Of a stretch of 59,361 nucleotides of DNA, positions 44,119-53,576 are shown piece by piece. The first letter of the stretch is position 1. The number at the start of each line of letters is the position of its first letter. Below the pieces are notes generated by a model. It saw only the letters and a program-made list of their open reading frames with translations. It was not told the DNA's origin and searched no databases. The stretch comes from Bradyrhizobium sp. NAS80.1 (lineage in GTDB: Bacteria; Pseudomonadota; Alphaproteobacteria; Rhizobiales; Xanthobacteraceae). Where the stretch lies: positions 1-59,361 of the forward strand of contig NZ_LGHL01000068.1 in assembly GCF_001908205.1 (NCBI RefSeq), written 5' to 3'. Both the position numbers and the translations under genes were made by a program.

Positions 44119-45588
44119 ATGAAAACACGCTCGGAGCGCCGCGCCGGCCGCATGGGCGCGCGGCAGATCTACGAGGCGCTGAGAGATCAGATCATGGCGC
44201 GTGTCTACGGCACGGACGGGCTGCTGCCGTCCTCGCGCGCGCTGGCCGGCGAGATGGGCGTAGCGCGCTCCACTGTCACTGTCGCTTACGAACAGCTCGC
44301 CGCTGAAGGCTTCATCGAGACCCGCCATGGCGCCCGACCCCGCGTGGCCCGCGCCGTCGTCGAACGGGGACGCACGCGTAGCGCATCCCGGCCGTCGGCG
44401 CGCAAGGTGCAGCTCTCGGCATTCGGCGAGCGGCTGCGGCAGGACCCGCCCCGCTGGACCGAGCCGCCGCGCGGGCTCGTTGCGAACTTCCGCTATGGCG
44501 AGCTCTCGCCGTCGGACTTCCCGGTGCTGGCGTGGAAGAAGGCGACGACTGCTGCGATGACGCGCAGGCCCGAGCGGCTCGCCTATGACGATCCCTGCGG
44601 CGCGCTGCGGCTGCGCACGGCACTTCAGGGCTACCTGTGGCGATCGCGCAGCATACGCTGCGACGTCGACCAGATCGTCGTGGTGAACGGCTCGCAGCAA
44701 GGCCTCGACATCTGCGCGCGCCTGCTGCTCGACGCCGGCGACCGCTTCGTGATGGAGGATCCCGGCTACCAGATGGCGCGGCACACTTTTGCGGCGGCGG
44801 GCGCCGAGGCGATGCCGATCCCGGTCGACGCGGAAGGTCTTCAGACCGAGCGGCTCGATGGCGTCGAAGCCCGTCTCGCCTATGTGACGCCGTCCCATCA
44901 ATATCCGCTCGGCGGGGTCATGCCGATCGGGCGCCGGCACCAATTGCTCGCCTGGGCCAGGAAGAACGACGCCTACGTGATCGAAGACGATTACGACAGC
45001 GAGTACCGTTACGACACCAAGCCGATCCCGCCGCTGCATGCGCTGGAGAGCAGCGACAACGTGATCTATCTCGGGACCATCTCCAAGACGCTCTCCCCGA
45101 CCTTGCGGATCGGCTACCTGGTCGTGCCCGCCGGGCTGCGCGAGCTGTTCGCCGCTGCCAAGCAGATCATGGACCGGCACACCCCGCTCATCGAACAGGA
45201 CGCCCTCGCCGCGATGCTGGAGAGCGGCGCTTATGAGAGCCATGTCAGGCGCGTGCGCCGGCGCAACGCCGAACGCCAGCAGGCGCTGCTCGGTGCGCTG
45301 CGCCGCCGGTTCGGAGATCGCGTCAGGATCGACGGCGCGGCCGCCGGCTTGCACGTGGTGGCCTGGTTCGATGATCTGCCGCAGAAGCGCGAGGATGCCC
45401 TGATCAAGGCGGCCCGCGCAAAGAGCGTTGGCATCTATCCCGTCTCGGCCCTGTTCGACAGCCGCTCGACAGGCAACAGACGAACGCGGATGACCGTCGG
45501 CCTCGTCATGGGCTATTCGGCGCTGGAGATCGCCCAGATCGAGCGCGGCTGCAAGCTTCTGGCGCAGGCCATCGACGAACTGGACTGA
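44119..45588 (+). CDS. MocR/PdxR-type transcription regulator (GntR wHTH plus aminotransferase domain)
   Basis: A 489-residue regulator. The N-terminal winged helix (LLPSSRALAGEMGVARSTVTVAYEQLAAEGFI) is joined to a fold-type I aminotransferase-like domain with NGSQQGLDICARLL, the block IEDDYDSEYRYD, and GTISKTLSPTLRIGYL, in which Lys323 would hold PLP. Family members use PLP or an amine as effector. It lies 74 bases upstream of paiB on the same strand, its probable target; it may also control the divergent SnoaL-like gene. Confidence 0.92.
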   Translation: MKTRSERRAGRMGARQIYEALRDQIMARVYGTDGLLPSSRALAGEMGVARSTVTVAYEQLAAEGFIETRHGARPRVARAVVERGRTRSASRPSARKVQLSAFGERLRQDPPRWTEPPRGLVANFRYGELSPSDFPVLAWKKATTAAMTRRPERLAYDDPCGALRLRTALQGYLWRSRSIRCDVDQIVVVNGSQQGLDICARLLLDAGDRFVMEDPGYQMARHTFAAAGAEAMPIPVDAEGLQTERLDGVEARLAYVTPSHQYPLGGVMPIGRRHQLLAWARKNDAYVIEDDYDSEYRYDTKPIPPLHALESSDNVIYLGTISKTLSPTLRIGYLVVPAGLRELFAAAKQIMDRHTPLIEQDALAAMLESGAYESHVRRVRRRNAERQQALLGALRRRFGDRVRIDGAAAGLHVVAWFDDLPQKREDALIKAARAKSVGIYPVSALFDSRSTGNRRTRMTVGLVMGYSALEIAQIERGCKLLAQAIDELD

Positions 45589-45632
45589 CGAAAACATCGA
45601 AAACTGGCCGTTTCTCACAGACCAGATTCAGG

Positions 45633-45659
45633 CTATCTCCGGACCAACACCGGAGACAG
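45633..45659 (+). promoter_or_regulatory. Inverted repeat covering the paiB ribosome binding site
   Basis: CTATCTCCGG (45633-45642) and CCGGAGACAG (45650-45659) pair with one mismatch around seven bases. The right arm contains GGAG, the Shine-Dalgarno element of paiB (ATG at 45663). It could be an operator, an RNA hairpin that hides the site, or both. Confidence 0.4.
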
Positions 45660-45662
45660 GCC

Positions 45663-46292
45663 ATGTACATCCCTCCCGCCTTTAGGGACGACGACATCGA
45701 GAGCATCCGGGCGACCATTCGCGGCGCCCGCCTCGCCAGCCTCGTGACGGCCACCGCCGAGGGGCCGGTCGCCACCCCACTCCCCCTCTTCCTCGACGAG
45801 AGCGAAGGCGAGCATGGCGTGCTGTACGGGCATATGGCCAAGGCCAATCCGCAATGGCAGCTGCCCCCGATCGGAAATGCGCTGGCGATCTTCAGCGGTC
45901 CCGACGCCTATGTGACGCCGTCCTGGTACGCGACCAAGCAGGAGACCGAAAAGGTCGTGCCGACCTGGAACTACATCGCGGTCCATGCCTACGGCCCGGT
46001 GGAGTTCTTCCAGGAACCGGAGCGCTTGCTCGAAGCGGTGACGCGGCTCACGAACAGGCACGAAGGTGCGCGCGCGAAACCCTGGGCCGTCAGTGACGCC
46101 CCCGCCGATTTCATCGCCGCGCAACTGCGCGGGATCGTAGGCGTGCGCATTCCCGTCGTGCGGTTCGAGGGCAAGCGCAAGATGAGCCAGAACCGTCCCG
46201 AAGCCGACCGCGTCGGCGTCGCACAAGGGCTTGCGGCAAGCGACAACGCGCATGATCGCGAGGTTGCGCCCTTGATCCCGCTTCCAGTGTGA
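45663..46292 (+). CDS. paiB: PaiB-family FMN-binding protein
   Basis: A 209-residue split-barrel flavin-binding protein of the PaiB family: MYIPPAFRDDD, LPLFLDE, HMAKANPQW, YVTPSWYATK and VPTWNYIAVHAYG. In Bacillus, PaiB was described as a negative regulator paired with the acetyltransferase PaiA; biochemically the fold binds FMN or heme. No PaiA is adjacent. GGAG lies seven bases before the ATG. It is probably controlled by the MocR gene upstream. Confidence 0.9.
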   Translation: MYIPPAFRDDDIESIRATIRGARLASLVTATAEGPVATPLPLFLDESEGEHGVLYGHMAKANPQWQLPPIGNALAIFSGPDAYVTPSWYATKQETEKVVPTWNYIAVHAYGPVEFFQEPERLLEAVTRLTNRHEGARAKPWAVSDAPADFIAAQLRGIVGVRIPVVRFEGKRKMSQNRPEADRVGVAQGLAASDNAHDREVAPLIPLPV

Positions 46293-46322
46293 CGCGCTCG
46301 CGCGCGCTGACGGGACACAGCG

Positions 46323-47557
46323 TCAGGCTTCGGTCTCCTTGCGCCGGCGCTCGGCGTATTCTGCTCCCCATCCGAGGCCGAGCGTCACGGAGATCAGCGA
46401 GCCGAGTAGCACGCCGAACTTCGCCGCGTTCAGCAGCTTGTCGTCCGTGAACGCGAGCATGGCGATGAAGATCGACATGGTGAAGCCGATGCCGGCCAGG
46501 AGCCCGACGAGACAGACCCCGCCCCACGAAACGCCTGGCGCCAATCGGCACCAACCTGTGCGCACCGCAAGCCACGTCGCGCCGATCACCCCGATTGGCT
46601 TTCCCGCGCACAGCGCGAGTGCGACGCCGAGCGTCACGAGCTGCGCGCCGCCAGTCAGTTCCGTGCCGGTGAAATTGACACCGGCATTCGCCAGCGCGAA
46701 CAGCGGCATGATCCCGTAGGCGACCCAGGGATGCAGCGCCGTCTGAACGCGGACGACGGGCGGCACAATCCCAGGATTGGCCGACCGCACCGGTGTCATC
46801 AGGCCAAGCACGACGCCTGCAAGCGTCGGATGCACACCGGCGATGAGAAGGCCCGTCCAGACGATGAACGCCGGCAGGATGTAGGCGAACGCGGAGGCCA
46901 GGCCGAGCCACTGAAAGCCAAACGCGATCAGAACGCCGAGCGATGCGACGGCAAAGCCGTTGAGATCCAGCCCGCTGGTGTAGAACAGCGCGATGATGAC
47001 CACTGCGACGATGTCGTCAATGATGGCAAGCGCCAGCAGAAATACCCGGACGTTGGCGGGGATCGATCGCCCCAGCAGCGCGAGCACACCGACGGCGAAC
47101 GCGATGTCGGTTGCAGTAGGTATTGCCCAGCCCTGGCCGCGCGCGGCAACGTTGTTGAAGCTCAGGTAGATCAGCGCAGGAACAACGACACCGCCCAAGG
47201 CGGCAAGCACCGGCAGAATCGCCTGATCGAATTTACTGAGCGCACCCTCGTGAATCTCGCGGCGGATCTCCATGCCGACGACGAGGAAGAACACCGTCAT
47301 CAGGCGTCGTTGATCCAGAAGTGCAGCGATCTGACGAAGACAAACTCGCCGAGGCGAAGCGAAATCGGCAAGTTCCAGAGGTGGTGATACGCGTGAGCAA
47401 AGGGCGAGTTGGCCCATAGCAAGGCAGCGGCCGCGGCCACCAGCAACACGACACCGCTGATGGCCTCGACATGCAGGAAATGCTGCAGCGTGGTGAGCGC
47501 TCGCTCGACAAAAAACGGGGATTTGGACAGGTCCCTGCCCGGCAGCTGATCGTTCAT
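46323..47557 (-). pseudogene. nhaA: Na+/H+ antiporter NhaA, frameshifted
   Basis: Starts at ATG 47557 (MNDQLPGRDLSKSPFFVERA), runs to LHFWINDA, then hits a stop; the next frame continues LMTVFFLVVGMEIRREIHEG through to 46323. Adding one base near 47303 (GG to GGG) gives a continuous antiporter of about 411 residues. NhaA ejects Na+ for protons at alkaline pH. The paired-Asp motif (ALAIIDDIVAVVIIALFYT) and the TATDIAFAVGVLALLG segment are intact. Real decay or sequence error. Diverges from the zinc-ribbon gene. Confidence 0.88.
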
Positions 47558-47936
47558 GGGCGCACGCTTTCCGCGTGGCGGCCCGACCATCGCTTGACCT
47601 GGCGCTGCCACGTGCAGCGCGCACCCGGATGCTGTTCTACACAGCGAATGGATTAAGACAACCCCACTCCGCATATGCTGTTTGGGCTCGGCAGCTGGAA
47701 CCAGAGGTCGAGCACTGCCGCACCATCGCGGAACACGGCAGCTCGGCCGAATTCCAGCTTCGCGCCTATCGCGAAAGCGGTGACGATATCGCAGCCATGT
47801 CACGATGGACTGCTACATCGACGACATCAGGGACCGCGCTCCGATCGGAGGCGCCGATCCGGCTGCGTCATAGCGCCCGCGCAAGCTTTGGGAACGATAA
47901 CGTCGTCCCTGAGTTTGGTGTGCCCTGGAGGAACGC
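47558..47936. other. Divergent intergenic region between nhaA and the zinc-ribbon gene
   Basis: 379 bases with no supported gene; the open frames here are low-complexity reading of GC-rich DNA. It should contain two outward promoters, but I recognise no clear boxes. Confidence 0.5.
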
Positions 47937-48122
47937 ATGAATCACGTCACCTATTGCGCCGGCTGCGGCCACGGCATGGTCCCCATCCTGTCCAAAAAGG
48001 GGGCGACACAGCCCAGCTGCTTCTGGTGCGAAGGCGTTGACGCGCGGACGATGGAAATGGCAAAGTGGGCGGACAGCCCAACGGGCAAGCCGGAACGGGC
48101 CGCGTTTCAGTCGTTTGACTGA
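47937..48122 (+). CDS. 61-aa zinc-ribbon-like protein
   Basis: A small protein with two CxxC pairs, Cys7/Cys10 (CAGC) and Cys28/Cys31 (CFWC), spaced as in a zinc ribbon. GGAGG lies five bases before the ATG, strong support for translation. No neighbour on the same strand; diverges from nhaA and converges with gor. Function unknown. Confidence 0.72.
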   Translation: MNHVTYCAGCGHGMVPILSKKGATQPSCFWCEGVDARTMEMAKWADSPTGKPERAAFQSFD

Positions 48123-48166
48123 GCTTCGGACGCTCTACGCAACTCTTGTACGCGTAAGCGCTGGCC

Positions 48167-49555
48167 CTACTCCGCCGCCTGCCGCACATGGCGTGCGGTC
48201 GGTGTGCGCATGGTGACGAGCTCTTCGGCCGCGGTCGGATGCAGCGCAATCGTCGCATCGAAATCGGCCTTGGTCGCCCTCATCTTCACCGCGATCGCGA
48301 CCGCCTGGATGATCTCGGCGGCGGCATCGCCGACGATGTGGCAGCCGAGCACACGGTCTGAGGCACCGTCGACGACGAGCTTCATTAGCACGCGGGTGTC
48401 GCGGCCAGACATCGTCGCCTTGATCGGGCGGAACGTCGCCTTGTAGATGTCGACGTGGCTGAATTGCGCGCGCGCCTCGGTCTCGGTGAGGCCGACGGTG
48501 CCGACCTCCGGCTGCGAGAACACGGCGGTCGGGATGTTGGCGTGATCGACCTTCACCTCGCGCTTGCCGAACACGGTGTCGGCGAAGGCATGGCCCTCGC
48601 GGATTGCGACCGGCGTCAGGTTGAAGCGATGGGTGACGTCGCCGATCGCGTAGATGCTGTCGACCGAGCTCCTGGAGAAACCATCCACCGCGATGCCGCC
48701 GTTCTTCGGATTGAGGGCGACGCCGGCCTTCTCAAGGCCGAGATTGGCGACGGCGGGATGGCGGCCGATCGCGAACATCACCTGGTCGGAAGCGATGCTC
48801 GACCCGTTCGACAGGTGCGCGGTGAATTCCTCGCCGTGGCGATCGACCTTCGTCACCGTGCAGCCGGTGAGGATGGTGATGCCCTGCTTCTCCATCTCGG
48901 CGCGGACATGGATCCGAACATCCTCGTCGAAACCGCGCAGGATGTTGTCGCCGCGATAGATCACGGTGACGTCGGAGCCGAAGCCGGCGAAGATGCCCGC
49001 GAATTCCAGCGCGATGTAGCCGCCGCCCTGGATCACGATACGCTTCGGCAGATGCTTCAGGTGGAACGCCTCGTTGGAGGAGATAACGTGCTCGATGCCG
49101 GGGATGGCAGCGCCGTGGTTGGGCGCGCCGCCGGTGGCGATGAGAATGTATTTGGCCCTGACCTTCCTGTCGTTCTCGAGCAGGCGGACAGTGTGCCTGT
49201 CCTCGATCACCGCGCGGCTCTTGACAATCTGCGCGCCTGACTTCTCGACGTTCGTCGTGTAGGCAGCCTCCAGCCGCGCGATCTCCTTGTCCTTGTTGGC
49301 GATCAGCGTCGGCCAGTCGAAGGTGACGGGCGGAACGGTCCAGCCGAACCCCGCGGCGTCCTCGAGCTCGTGACGAAAATGCGAGCCGATCACGAACAGC
49401 TTCTTCGGCACGCAGCCGCGGATCACGCAAGTCCCGCCCATACGGTACTCTTCCGCGATCATCACGCGCGCGCCGTAACCGGCCGCGATGCGGGCGGCAC
49501 GCACGCCGCCCGAACCACCACCGATGACGAAGAGGTCGACGTCGAATTCAGCCAT
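48167..49555 (-). CDS. gor: Glutathione-disulfide reductase
   Basis: Reduces oxidised glutathione with NADPH and FAD. The 462-residue protein has the FAD-binding GGGSGG (residues 12-17), the redox disulfide Cys43/Cys48 in GGTCVIRGCVPKK, the NAD(P)-binding block GGGYIALEFAGIFAGFGS, and the C-terminal active-site HPTAAEE of the partner subunit. Length is normal. Repeat copy C sits just upstream of its start. Confidence 0.94.
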   Translation of the reverse strand: MAEFDVDLFVIGGGSGGVRAARIAAGYGARVMIAEEYRMGGTCVIRGCVPKKLFVIGSHFRHELEDAAGFGWTVPPVTFDWPTLIANKDKEIARLEAAYTTNVEKSGAQIVKSRAVIEDRHTVRLLENDRKVRAKYILIATGGAPNHGAAIPGIEHVISSNEAFHLKHLPKRIVIQGGGYIALEFAGIFAGFGSDVTVIYRGDNILRGFDEDVRIHVRAEMEKQGITILTGCTVTKVDRHGEEFTAHLSNGSSIASDQVMFAIGRHPAVANLGLEKAGVALNPKNGGIAVDGFSRSSVDSIYAIGDVTHRFNLTPVAIREGHAFADTVFGKREVKVDHANIPTAVFSQPEVGTVGLTETEARAQFSHVDIYKATFRPIKATMSGRDTRVLMKLVVDGASDRVLGCHIVGDAAAEIIQAVAIAVKMRATKADFDATIALHPTAAEELVTMRTPTARHVRQAAE

Positions 49556-49574
49556 TGTCCACTCCGACCTCTAC

Positions 49575-49688
49575 AGCATGATCCGGTAGCGCAAAGTCTG
49601 CGGCGGTTTTCCCTCGCGACAAACGCGGAACGCGTTTGCGCGGAGATCATGCTCAAATAACAACCTAAAGCGCGATGACGCGCTTTAG
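49575..49688. repeat. Dispersed two-hairpin element, copy C
   Basis: Begins AGCATGATCCGG and has GGAGATCATGCTC as the distal arm, with an extra hairpin (AACGCGGAACGCGTT region) inserted in the loop. The second hairpin is CTAAAGCGCG-ATGA-CGCGCTTTAG (49665-49688), 24 bases past the stop of the DUF2059 gene on the minus strand. Confidence 0.8.
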
Positions 49689-49712
49689 GGATTTCTGATC
49701 AGATAGTGTCTG

Positions 49713-50231
49713 TCAGATGTCCTTGCCACGCTTGCGCATCTCGGCGCGGAAGGCACCCATCACGGTCTCGGTGAAGTTCTGGGCCCAGGAATTCATGAAG
49801 GCCATGCTCAGTCCGATAGCCTTGGGTTCAGCCGTGATCAGCTTCTGGCCGAGCGGCGACTTGTAAAAGACGACCAGATCCTTGAGCTCCTGCTCGGTGA
49901 ATTCGCTGGCATAGACCTGCGCCATGCCCTCGCCGATCTCGGCCTGGCGGCCGGCGAGCTGTTGGGCCACGATCGGCGCGACCTCGTTGAGATCTTTCTG
50001 GTAGTTGAGGTTCTGTTGGATCAGCGCGCCCTTGGTCTTCTCGACCATGCCCGGCACGGCATTGGCGTACATTGCGCTGGCGTTCTTCAACGCCAGGATC
50101 TCCTTGGCCGCAGCGATGGCGGCCGGAGACGATTTCGGCGGAGTCCCCTGCTGCGCGATGGCCGGAGCGGCCGAAATGAACAACCCTACCGCGAGGGCGG
50201 CGGCCGGCAAGAATTTCAAAACGCTTTTCAT
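49713..50231 (-). CDS. DUF2059-domain periplasmic protein
   Basis: A 172-residue product with a signal peptide (FLPAAALAVGLFISAAPAIA) and a helical domain containing ASEFTEQELKDLVVFYKSPLGQKL, the hallmark of DUF2059. Function unknown. The ATG is two bases after the rpiA stop, and its AGGAG lies inside the end of rpiA, so the two are coupled. Confidence 0.88.
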   Translation of the reverse strand: MKSVLKFLPAAALAVGLFISAAPAIAQQGTPPKSSPAAIAAAKEILALKNASAMYANAVPGMVEKTKGALIQQNLNYQKDLNEVAPIVAQQLAGRQAEIGEGMAQVYASEFTEQELKDLVVFYKSPLGQKLITAEPKAIGLSMAFMNSWAQNFTETVMGAFRAEMRKRGKDI

Positions 50232-50233
50232 TC

Positions 50234-50941
50234 CTAGTCTCCTTTCGGCTTTCGCCGTTCAATCACGCGGATTCCCTCGCCACCCGCCAGAACAGCCGAG
50301 CTGGCCAAGCCGATGAACAACCCATGCTCGACCACGCCGGGGATCGCGCTCAACGCCTTGGCGAGGCTGGGGGGATCCTCAATCCGTCCGAGCTGGGCAT
50401 CGACGATCCAGTGGCCGCCATCGGTGACGAAAACGTGGCCATCCCTGGCCTTGCGGACCGCCATTTGCCCGGAAACGCCACATTCCGCAAATGCCTTCTC
50501 GATCGCCCGGCGCGTCGCGCCAAGCCCGAACGGGATGACTTCGACCGGCAGCGGAAAGCGGCCGAGCGTCGGCACCCATTTGGTGTCGTCGGCAATCACG
50601 ATCATGCGATCCGAGGCGGCCGCCACGATCTTCTCGCGCAGCAGCGCGCCGCCCCCGCCCTTCATGAGGTTGAGCGCCGGATCGATCTCGTCGGCACCGT
50701 CCACGGTGATGTCAAGATGGTCGATCTCGTCCAGCGTTGTCAGCGGCACGCCGCAGCGCTCCGCGTCGGCGCGGGTCGCTTCGGAAGTCGGCACGCCGAT
50801 CACCTTGAGCCCGGCGCGCACGCGCTCGCCGAGCAGCTCAACGAAATGCTTGGCGGTCGAGCCTGTGCCGAGCCCGAGCTGCATGCCGTCACGCACCTCC
50901 TCGAGCGCGCGCGCCGCAGCCTGCCGCTTCAACTGGTCCAT
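50234..50941 (-). CDS. rpiA: Ribose-5-phosphate isomerase A
   Basis: Interconverts ribose 5-phosphate and ribulose 5-phosphate in the pentose phosphate pathway. The roughly 235-residue protein has LGLGTGSTAKHFVELL (phosphate loop), DGADEID, KGGGGALLREKIVA (catalytic Asp and Lys in these blocks) and GVVEHGLFIG. I choose ATG 50941; an upstream GTG at 50971 or 50947 is possible. Coupled to the DUF2059 gene downstream and divergent from gph. Confidence 0.94.
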   Translation of the reverse strand: MDQLKRQAAARALEEVRDGMQLGLGTGSTAKHFVELLGERVRAGLKVIGVPTSEATRADAERCGVPLTTLDEIDHLDITVDGADEIDPALNLMKGGGGALLREKIVAAASDRMIVIADDTKWVPTLGRFPLPVEVIPFGLGATRRAIEKAFAECGVSGQMAVRKARDGHVFVTDGGHWIVDAQLGRIEDPPSLAKALSAIPGVVEHGLFIGLASSAVLAGGEGIRVIERRKPKGD

Positions 50942-51114
50942 GTTCACGTTTGCGCCCGCCTTTGAATTCACGAAGGTGCCGTCGATATAGGCCGCTTTCG
51001 GCGGCCTATGTAGCCTCGTTTTTCCCCGGAGAACAGGTCTGGGGGACAGGCCTATTAACTGATCTTATGGCCCCGCCCTTGCGCCGGTACGGCCGGGCCG
51101 GTAGCGCTTTCGAC

Positions 51115-51789
51115 ATGGCCTCCCCTCACACCATCGTCTTCGATCTCGACGGCACGCTAGTGGATACGGCGCCCGATCTGATCACCGCGCTGAACTACGT
51201 GCTCGACCGCGAAGGGCTGCCGCCCGTGCCGATGCAGTCGGCCCGCAACATGATCGGCGCCGGCGCCCGCAGGCTGATTGAGCGGGGGCTGGAGGCCAAG
51301 GACCGCACGGTCACCGTCGCGGAGATGGACCGGATGACGGCGGATTTCATCGCCTATTATGCCGACCATATCGCCGTCGAATCCCGCCCCTTCGAGGGGC
51401 TCGAGGCGGCGCTCGACCAGTTTGCGGCGCAGGGCCATCGGCTGGCAGTCTGCACGAACAAGCTGGAATGGCTGTCGAAGCGGCTCCTGGACCAGCTCGG
51501 CCTGAGCCGGCGCTTCGCGGCGATCTGCGGCGCAGACACCTTTGGGGTCCAGAAGCCGGACCCGACCATTTTCCGGCAGACGGTGGCGAGGGCTGGCGGG
51601 GAGCTGAAGGCCAGCATCATGGTCGGCGATGCCGGAACCGATGTCGGGGTGGCCCGACGGGCCGGGGTGCCCGTGATCGGGGTCAGCTTCGGCTACACCG
51701 ACGTGCCGATTGCCGAGCTGAAGCCGGACCGTCTGATCCATCACATGCGCGACCTGCCGGCCGCCGCCAGCAGCCTGATGTCGGCGTAG
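51115..51789 (+). CDS. gph: Phosphoglycolate phosphatase-like HAD hydrolase
   Basis: A 224-residue HAD phosphatase. The nucleophile motif FDLDGTLVDTAPDL is at the very start, motif II is CTNKLEWLSKRLL and motif III/IV is KPDPTIFRQT then MVGDAGTDVGVAR. The cap domain is of the Gph type. Phosphoglycolate is the best guess for the substrate. ATG 51115 gives the normal length; the upstream ATG at 51067 would add 16 residues. Its neighbour rpiA is in related sugar-phosphate metabolism. Confidence 0.9.
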   Translation: MASPHTIVFDLDGTLVDTAPDLITALNYVLDREGLPPVPMQSARNMIGAGARRLIERGLEAKDRTVTVAEMDRMTADFIAYYADHIAVESRPFEGLEAALDQFAAQGHRLAVCTNKLEWLSKRLLDQLGLSRRFAAICGADTFGVQKPDPTIFRQTVARAGGELKASIMVGDAGTDVGVARRAGVPVIGVSFGYTDVPIAELKPDRLIHHMRDLPAAASSLMSA

Positions 51790-51942
51790 CCCCACAAGCT
51801 ACTGACAACGTTGGGTTATTCTGCGTAACTCTGCATTAACCATCTACTAACTATGCATATCGCGCCGGTTGCCTGCCCCAGGCGACGCCCCTAAGGTCCG
51901 GCCGGGGATGTGGCGGTTCGTCGCAGTAGAAGTGGATGGGTC

Positions 51943-52434
51943 ATGCGTCGTGTCATCGCGCTAGCGGGAGCGAGCCTCCTGGGGGCAACAAGTCTAGGCG
52001 GCTGTTCCTCGACGTCCTGGGACATGTTCAAATCGGCACCGCCGACGGTCCAGGTCCAGCTTGAATCCAGTCCCCCGGGCGCTGATGCCAAGACCTCGCT
52101 CGGTCCGGGCTGCAAGACCCCCTGCTCCGTCTCGGTTCCCGCGCCCGACGCTCCCTTCACAGTCAGCTACGCCCTCCCAAAGTACCAGCCCGCGAGCGTA
52201 CCGGTGAACGTGATCAAGAATCCCGGCGATTTCACCACGCCCGCCTCGGTCGCAACTGACCCGAGCCCGGTCTTCGCGGAGCTTCAGCCATCCACCCCGC
52301 CGAAGCCGGTCCGCAAGCCGCACCAGCCCAGAAAGCCGAAACCGGCAGCAGCAGCAGCGCCCGCCGCCGCGCCAGCCGAGGCTGCAGCGGCCGCGGCCTC
52401 GCCATTCCCCGACCCGAGTGCGGGCACGCGCTGA
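51943..52434 (+). CDS. Lipoprotein with Ala/Pro-rich tail
   Basis: The 163-residue product starts MRRVIALAGASLLGATSLGGC, a signal peptide with lipobox LGGC. A PEGA-like beta segment follows (VQVQLESSPPGADAKTSLG), with a Cys pair (GCKTPCSV) in it. The C-terminal third is an Ala/Pro/Lys-rich linker typical of periplasm-spanning tails. Function unknown. Confidence 0.8.
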   Translation: MRRVIALAGASLLGATSLGGCSSTSWDMFKSAPPTVQVQLESSPPGADAKTSLGPGCKTPCSVSVPAPDAPFTVSYALPKYQPASVPVNVIKNPGDFTTPASVATDPSPVFAELQPSTPPKPVRKPHQPRKPKPAAAAAPAAAPAEAAAAAASPFPDPSAGTR

Positions 52435-52541
52435 CCTCGGTATAGACCCGATTGTCCTTGGCGCGTCCGATGCTTAGATTGCTTCCGGAGCACCGCTGAC
52501 GCAAAGGTGCGCCCGTCGCCGTAAGTGACAAGGCATTTGGT

Positions 52542-53576
52542 ATGAACGGATCTTCCGCGAGCTCCCGCGCCGCGCTGTCGAGCGCAATGACCGATCCGTT
52601 CGGGCGGACCATCTCGTACTTACGCGTCTCGGTGACCGACCGCTGCGACCTGCGCTGTTTCTACTGCATGTCGGAAGACATGACGTTCCTGCCCAAGGCG
52701 GACCTTTTGACGCTGGAGGAACTCGACCGGCTCTGCTCCGCCTTCATTGCCAAGGGCGTGAAGAAGCTGCGACTCACGGGTGGCGAGCCGCTGGTCCGGC
52801 GCAACGTGATGACGCTGGTCCACTCGCTATCGCGTCATTTGACGAGCGGTGCGCTGAACGAGCTGACGCTGACGACCAACGGCACGCAGCTCGCCAAGCA
52901 TGCAAGTGAACTTGCCGATTGCGGCGTCCGCCGCATCAACGTCTCGCTCGACACGCTCGATCCCCGGAAGTTTCGCGAGATCACGCGCTGGGGCGAGATC
53001 GACAAGGTGCTCGAGGGCATCGAAGCCGCGCGCGCTGCAGGCCTTAGCGTGAAGATCAACGCGGTGGCGCTGAAGAACCTCAACGAGGACGAGATCCCCG
53101 AGCTGATGCGCTGGGCCCATGGCAAGGGCATGGGGCTGACGCTGATCGAGGTGATGCCGATGGGCGAGATCGGATCAGGACGGCTCGACCAATATCTGCC
53201 GCTGTCGCTGGTGCGCGCGCGCCTCGCCCAGCAGTTCACGCTGACGGATCTGGCCGAGAGCACCGGCGGGCCGGCGCGTTATGTCAGCATCGCCGAGACC
53301 GGCGGCAAGCTCGGCTTCATCACACCGATGACCCATAATTTCTGTGAATCCTGCAACCGGGTACGCATCACCTGCACCGGGACGCTGCACACCTGCCTCG
53401 GCCACGAGGATGCCTCCGATTTGCGCAAACCTTTGCGTGCATCGAGCGACGATTTGCTGCTTGCGGATGCGATCGACCGCGCCATCGGGCTCAAGCCCAA
53501 GGGCCACGACTTCATCATCGACCGCCGCCACGACCGCCCCAGCGTTAACAGGCACATGAGCGTCACCGGCGGCTGA
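52542..53576 (+). CDS. moaA: GTP 3',8-cyclase, molybdenum cofactor biosynthesis
   Basis: Radical SAM enzyme that rearranges GTP in the first step of molybdopterin synthesis. The 344-residue protein has the N-terminal cluster motif CxxxCxxC (Cys35, Cys39, Cys42), LTGGEPLVRR, the C-terminal second cluster CESCNRVRITCTGTLHTC, and ends in Gly-Gly, as MoaA does. An alternative start is ATG 52587. No other moa gene is adjacent; the next genes are a TRAP transporter pair. Confidence 0.95.
   Translation: MNGSSASSRAALSSAMTDPFGRTISYLRVSVTDRCDLRCFYCMSEDMTFLPKADLLTLEELDRLCSAFIAKGVKKLRLTGGEPLVRRNVMTLVHSLSRHLTSGALNELTLTTNGTQLAKHASELADCGVRRINVSLDTLDPRKFREITRWGEIDKVLEGIEAARAAGLSVKINAVALKNLNEDEIPELMRWAHGKGMGLTLIEVMPMGEIGSGRLDQYLPLSLVRARLAQQFTLTDLAESTGGPARYVSIAETGGKLGFITPMTHNFCESCNRVRITCTGTLHTCLGHEDASDLRKPLRASSDDLLLADAIDRAIGLKPKGHDFIIDRRHDRPSVNRHMSVTGG

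Noticed and set aside
44059..45618. 519-codon minus-strand frame opposite the MocR gene
   Set aside because: Longer than the MocR frame, but it has no domain, whereas the plus strand shows wHTH and PLP motifs in order.
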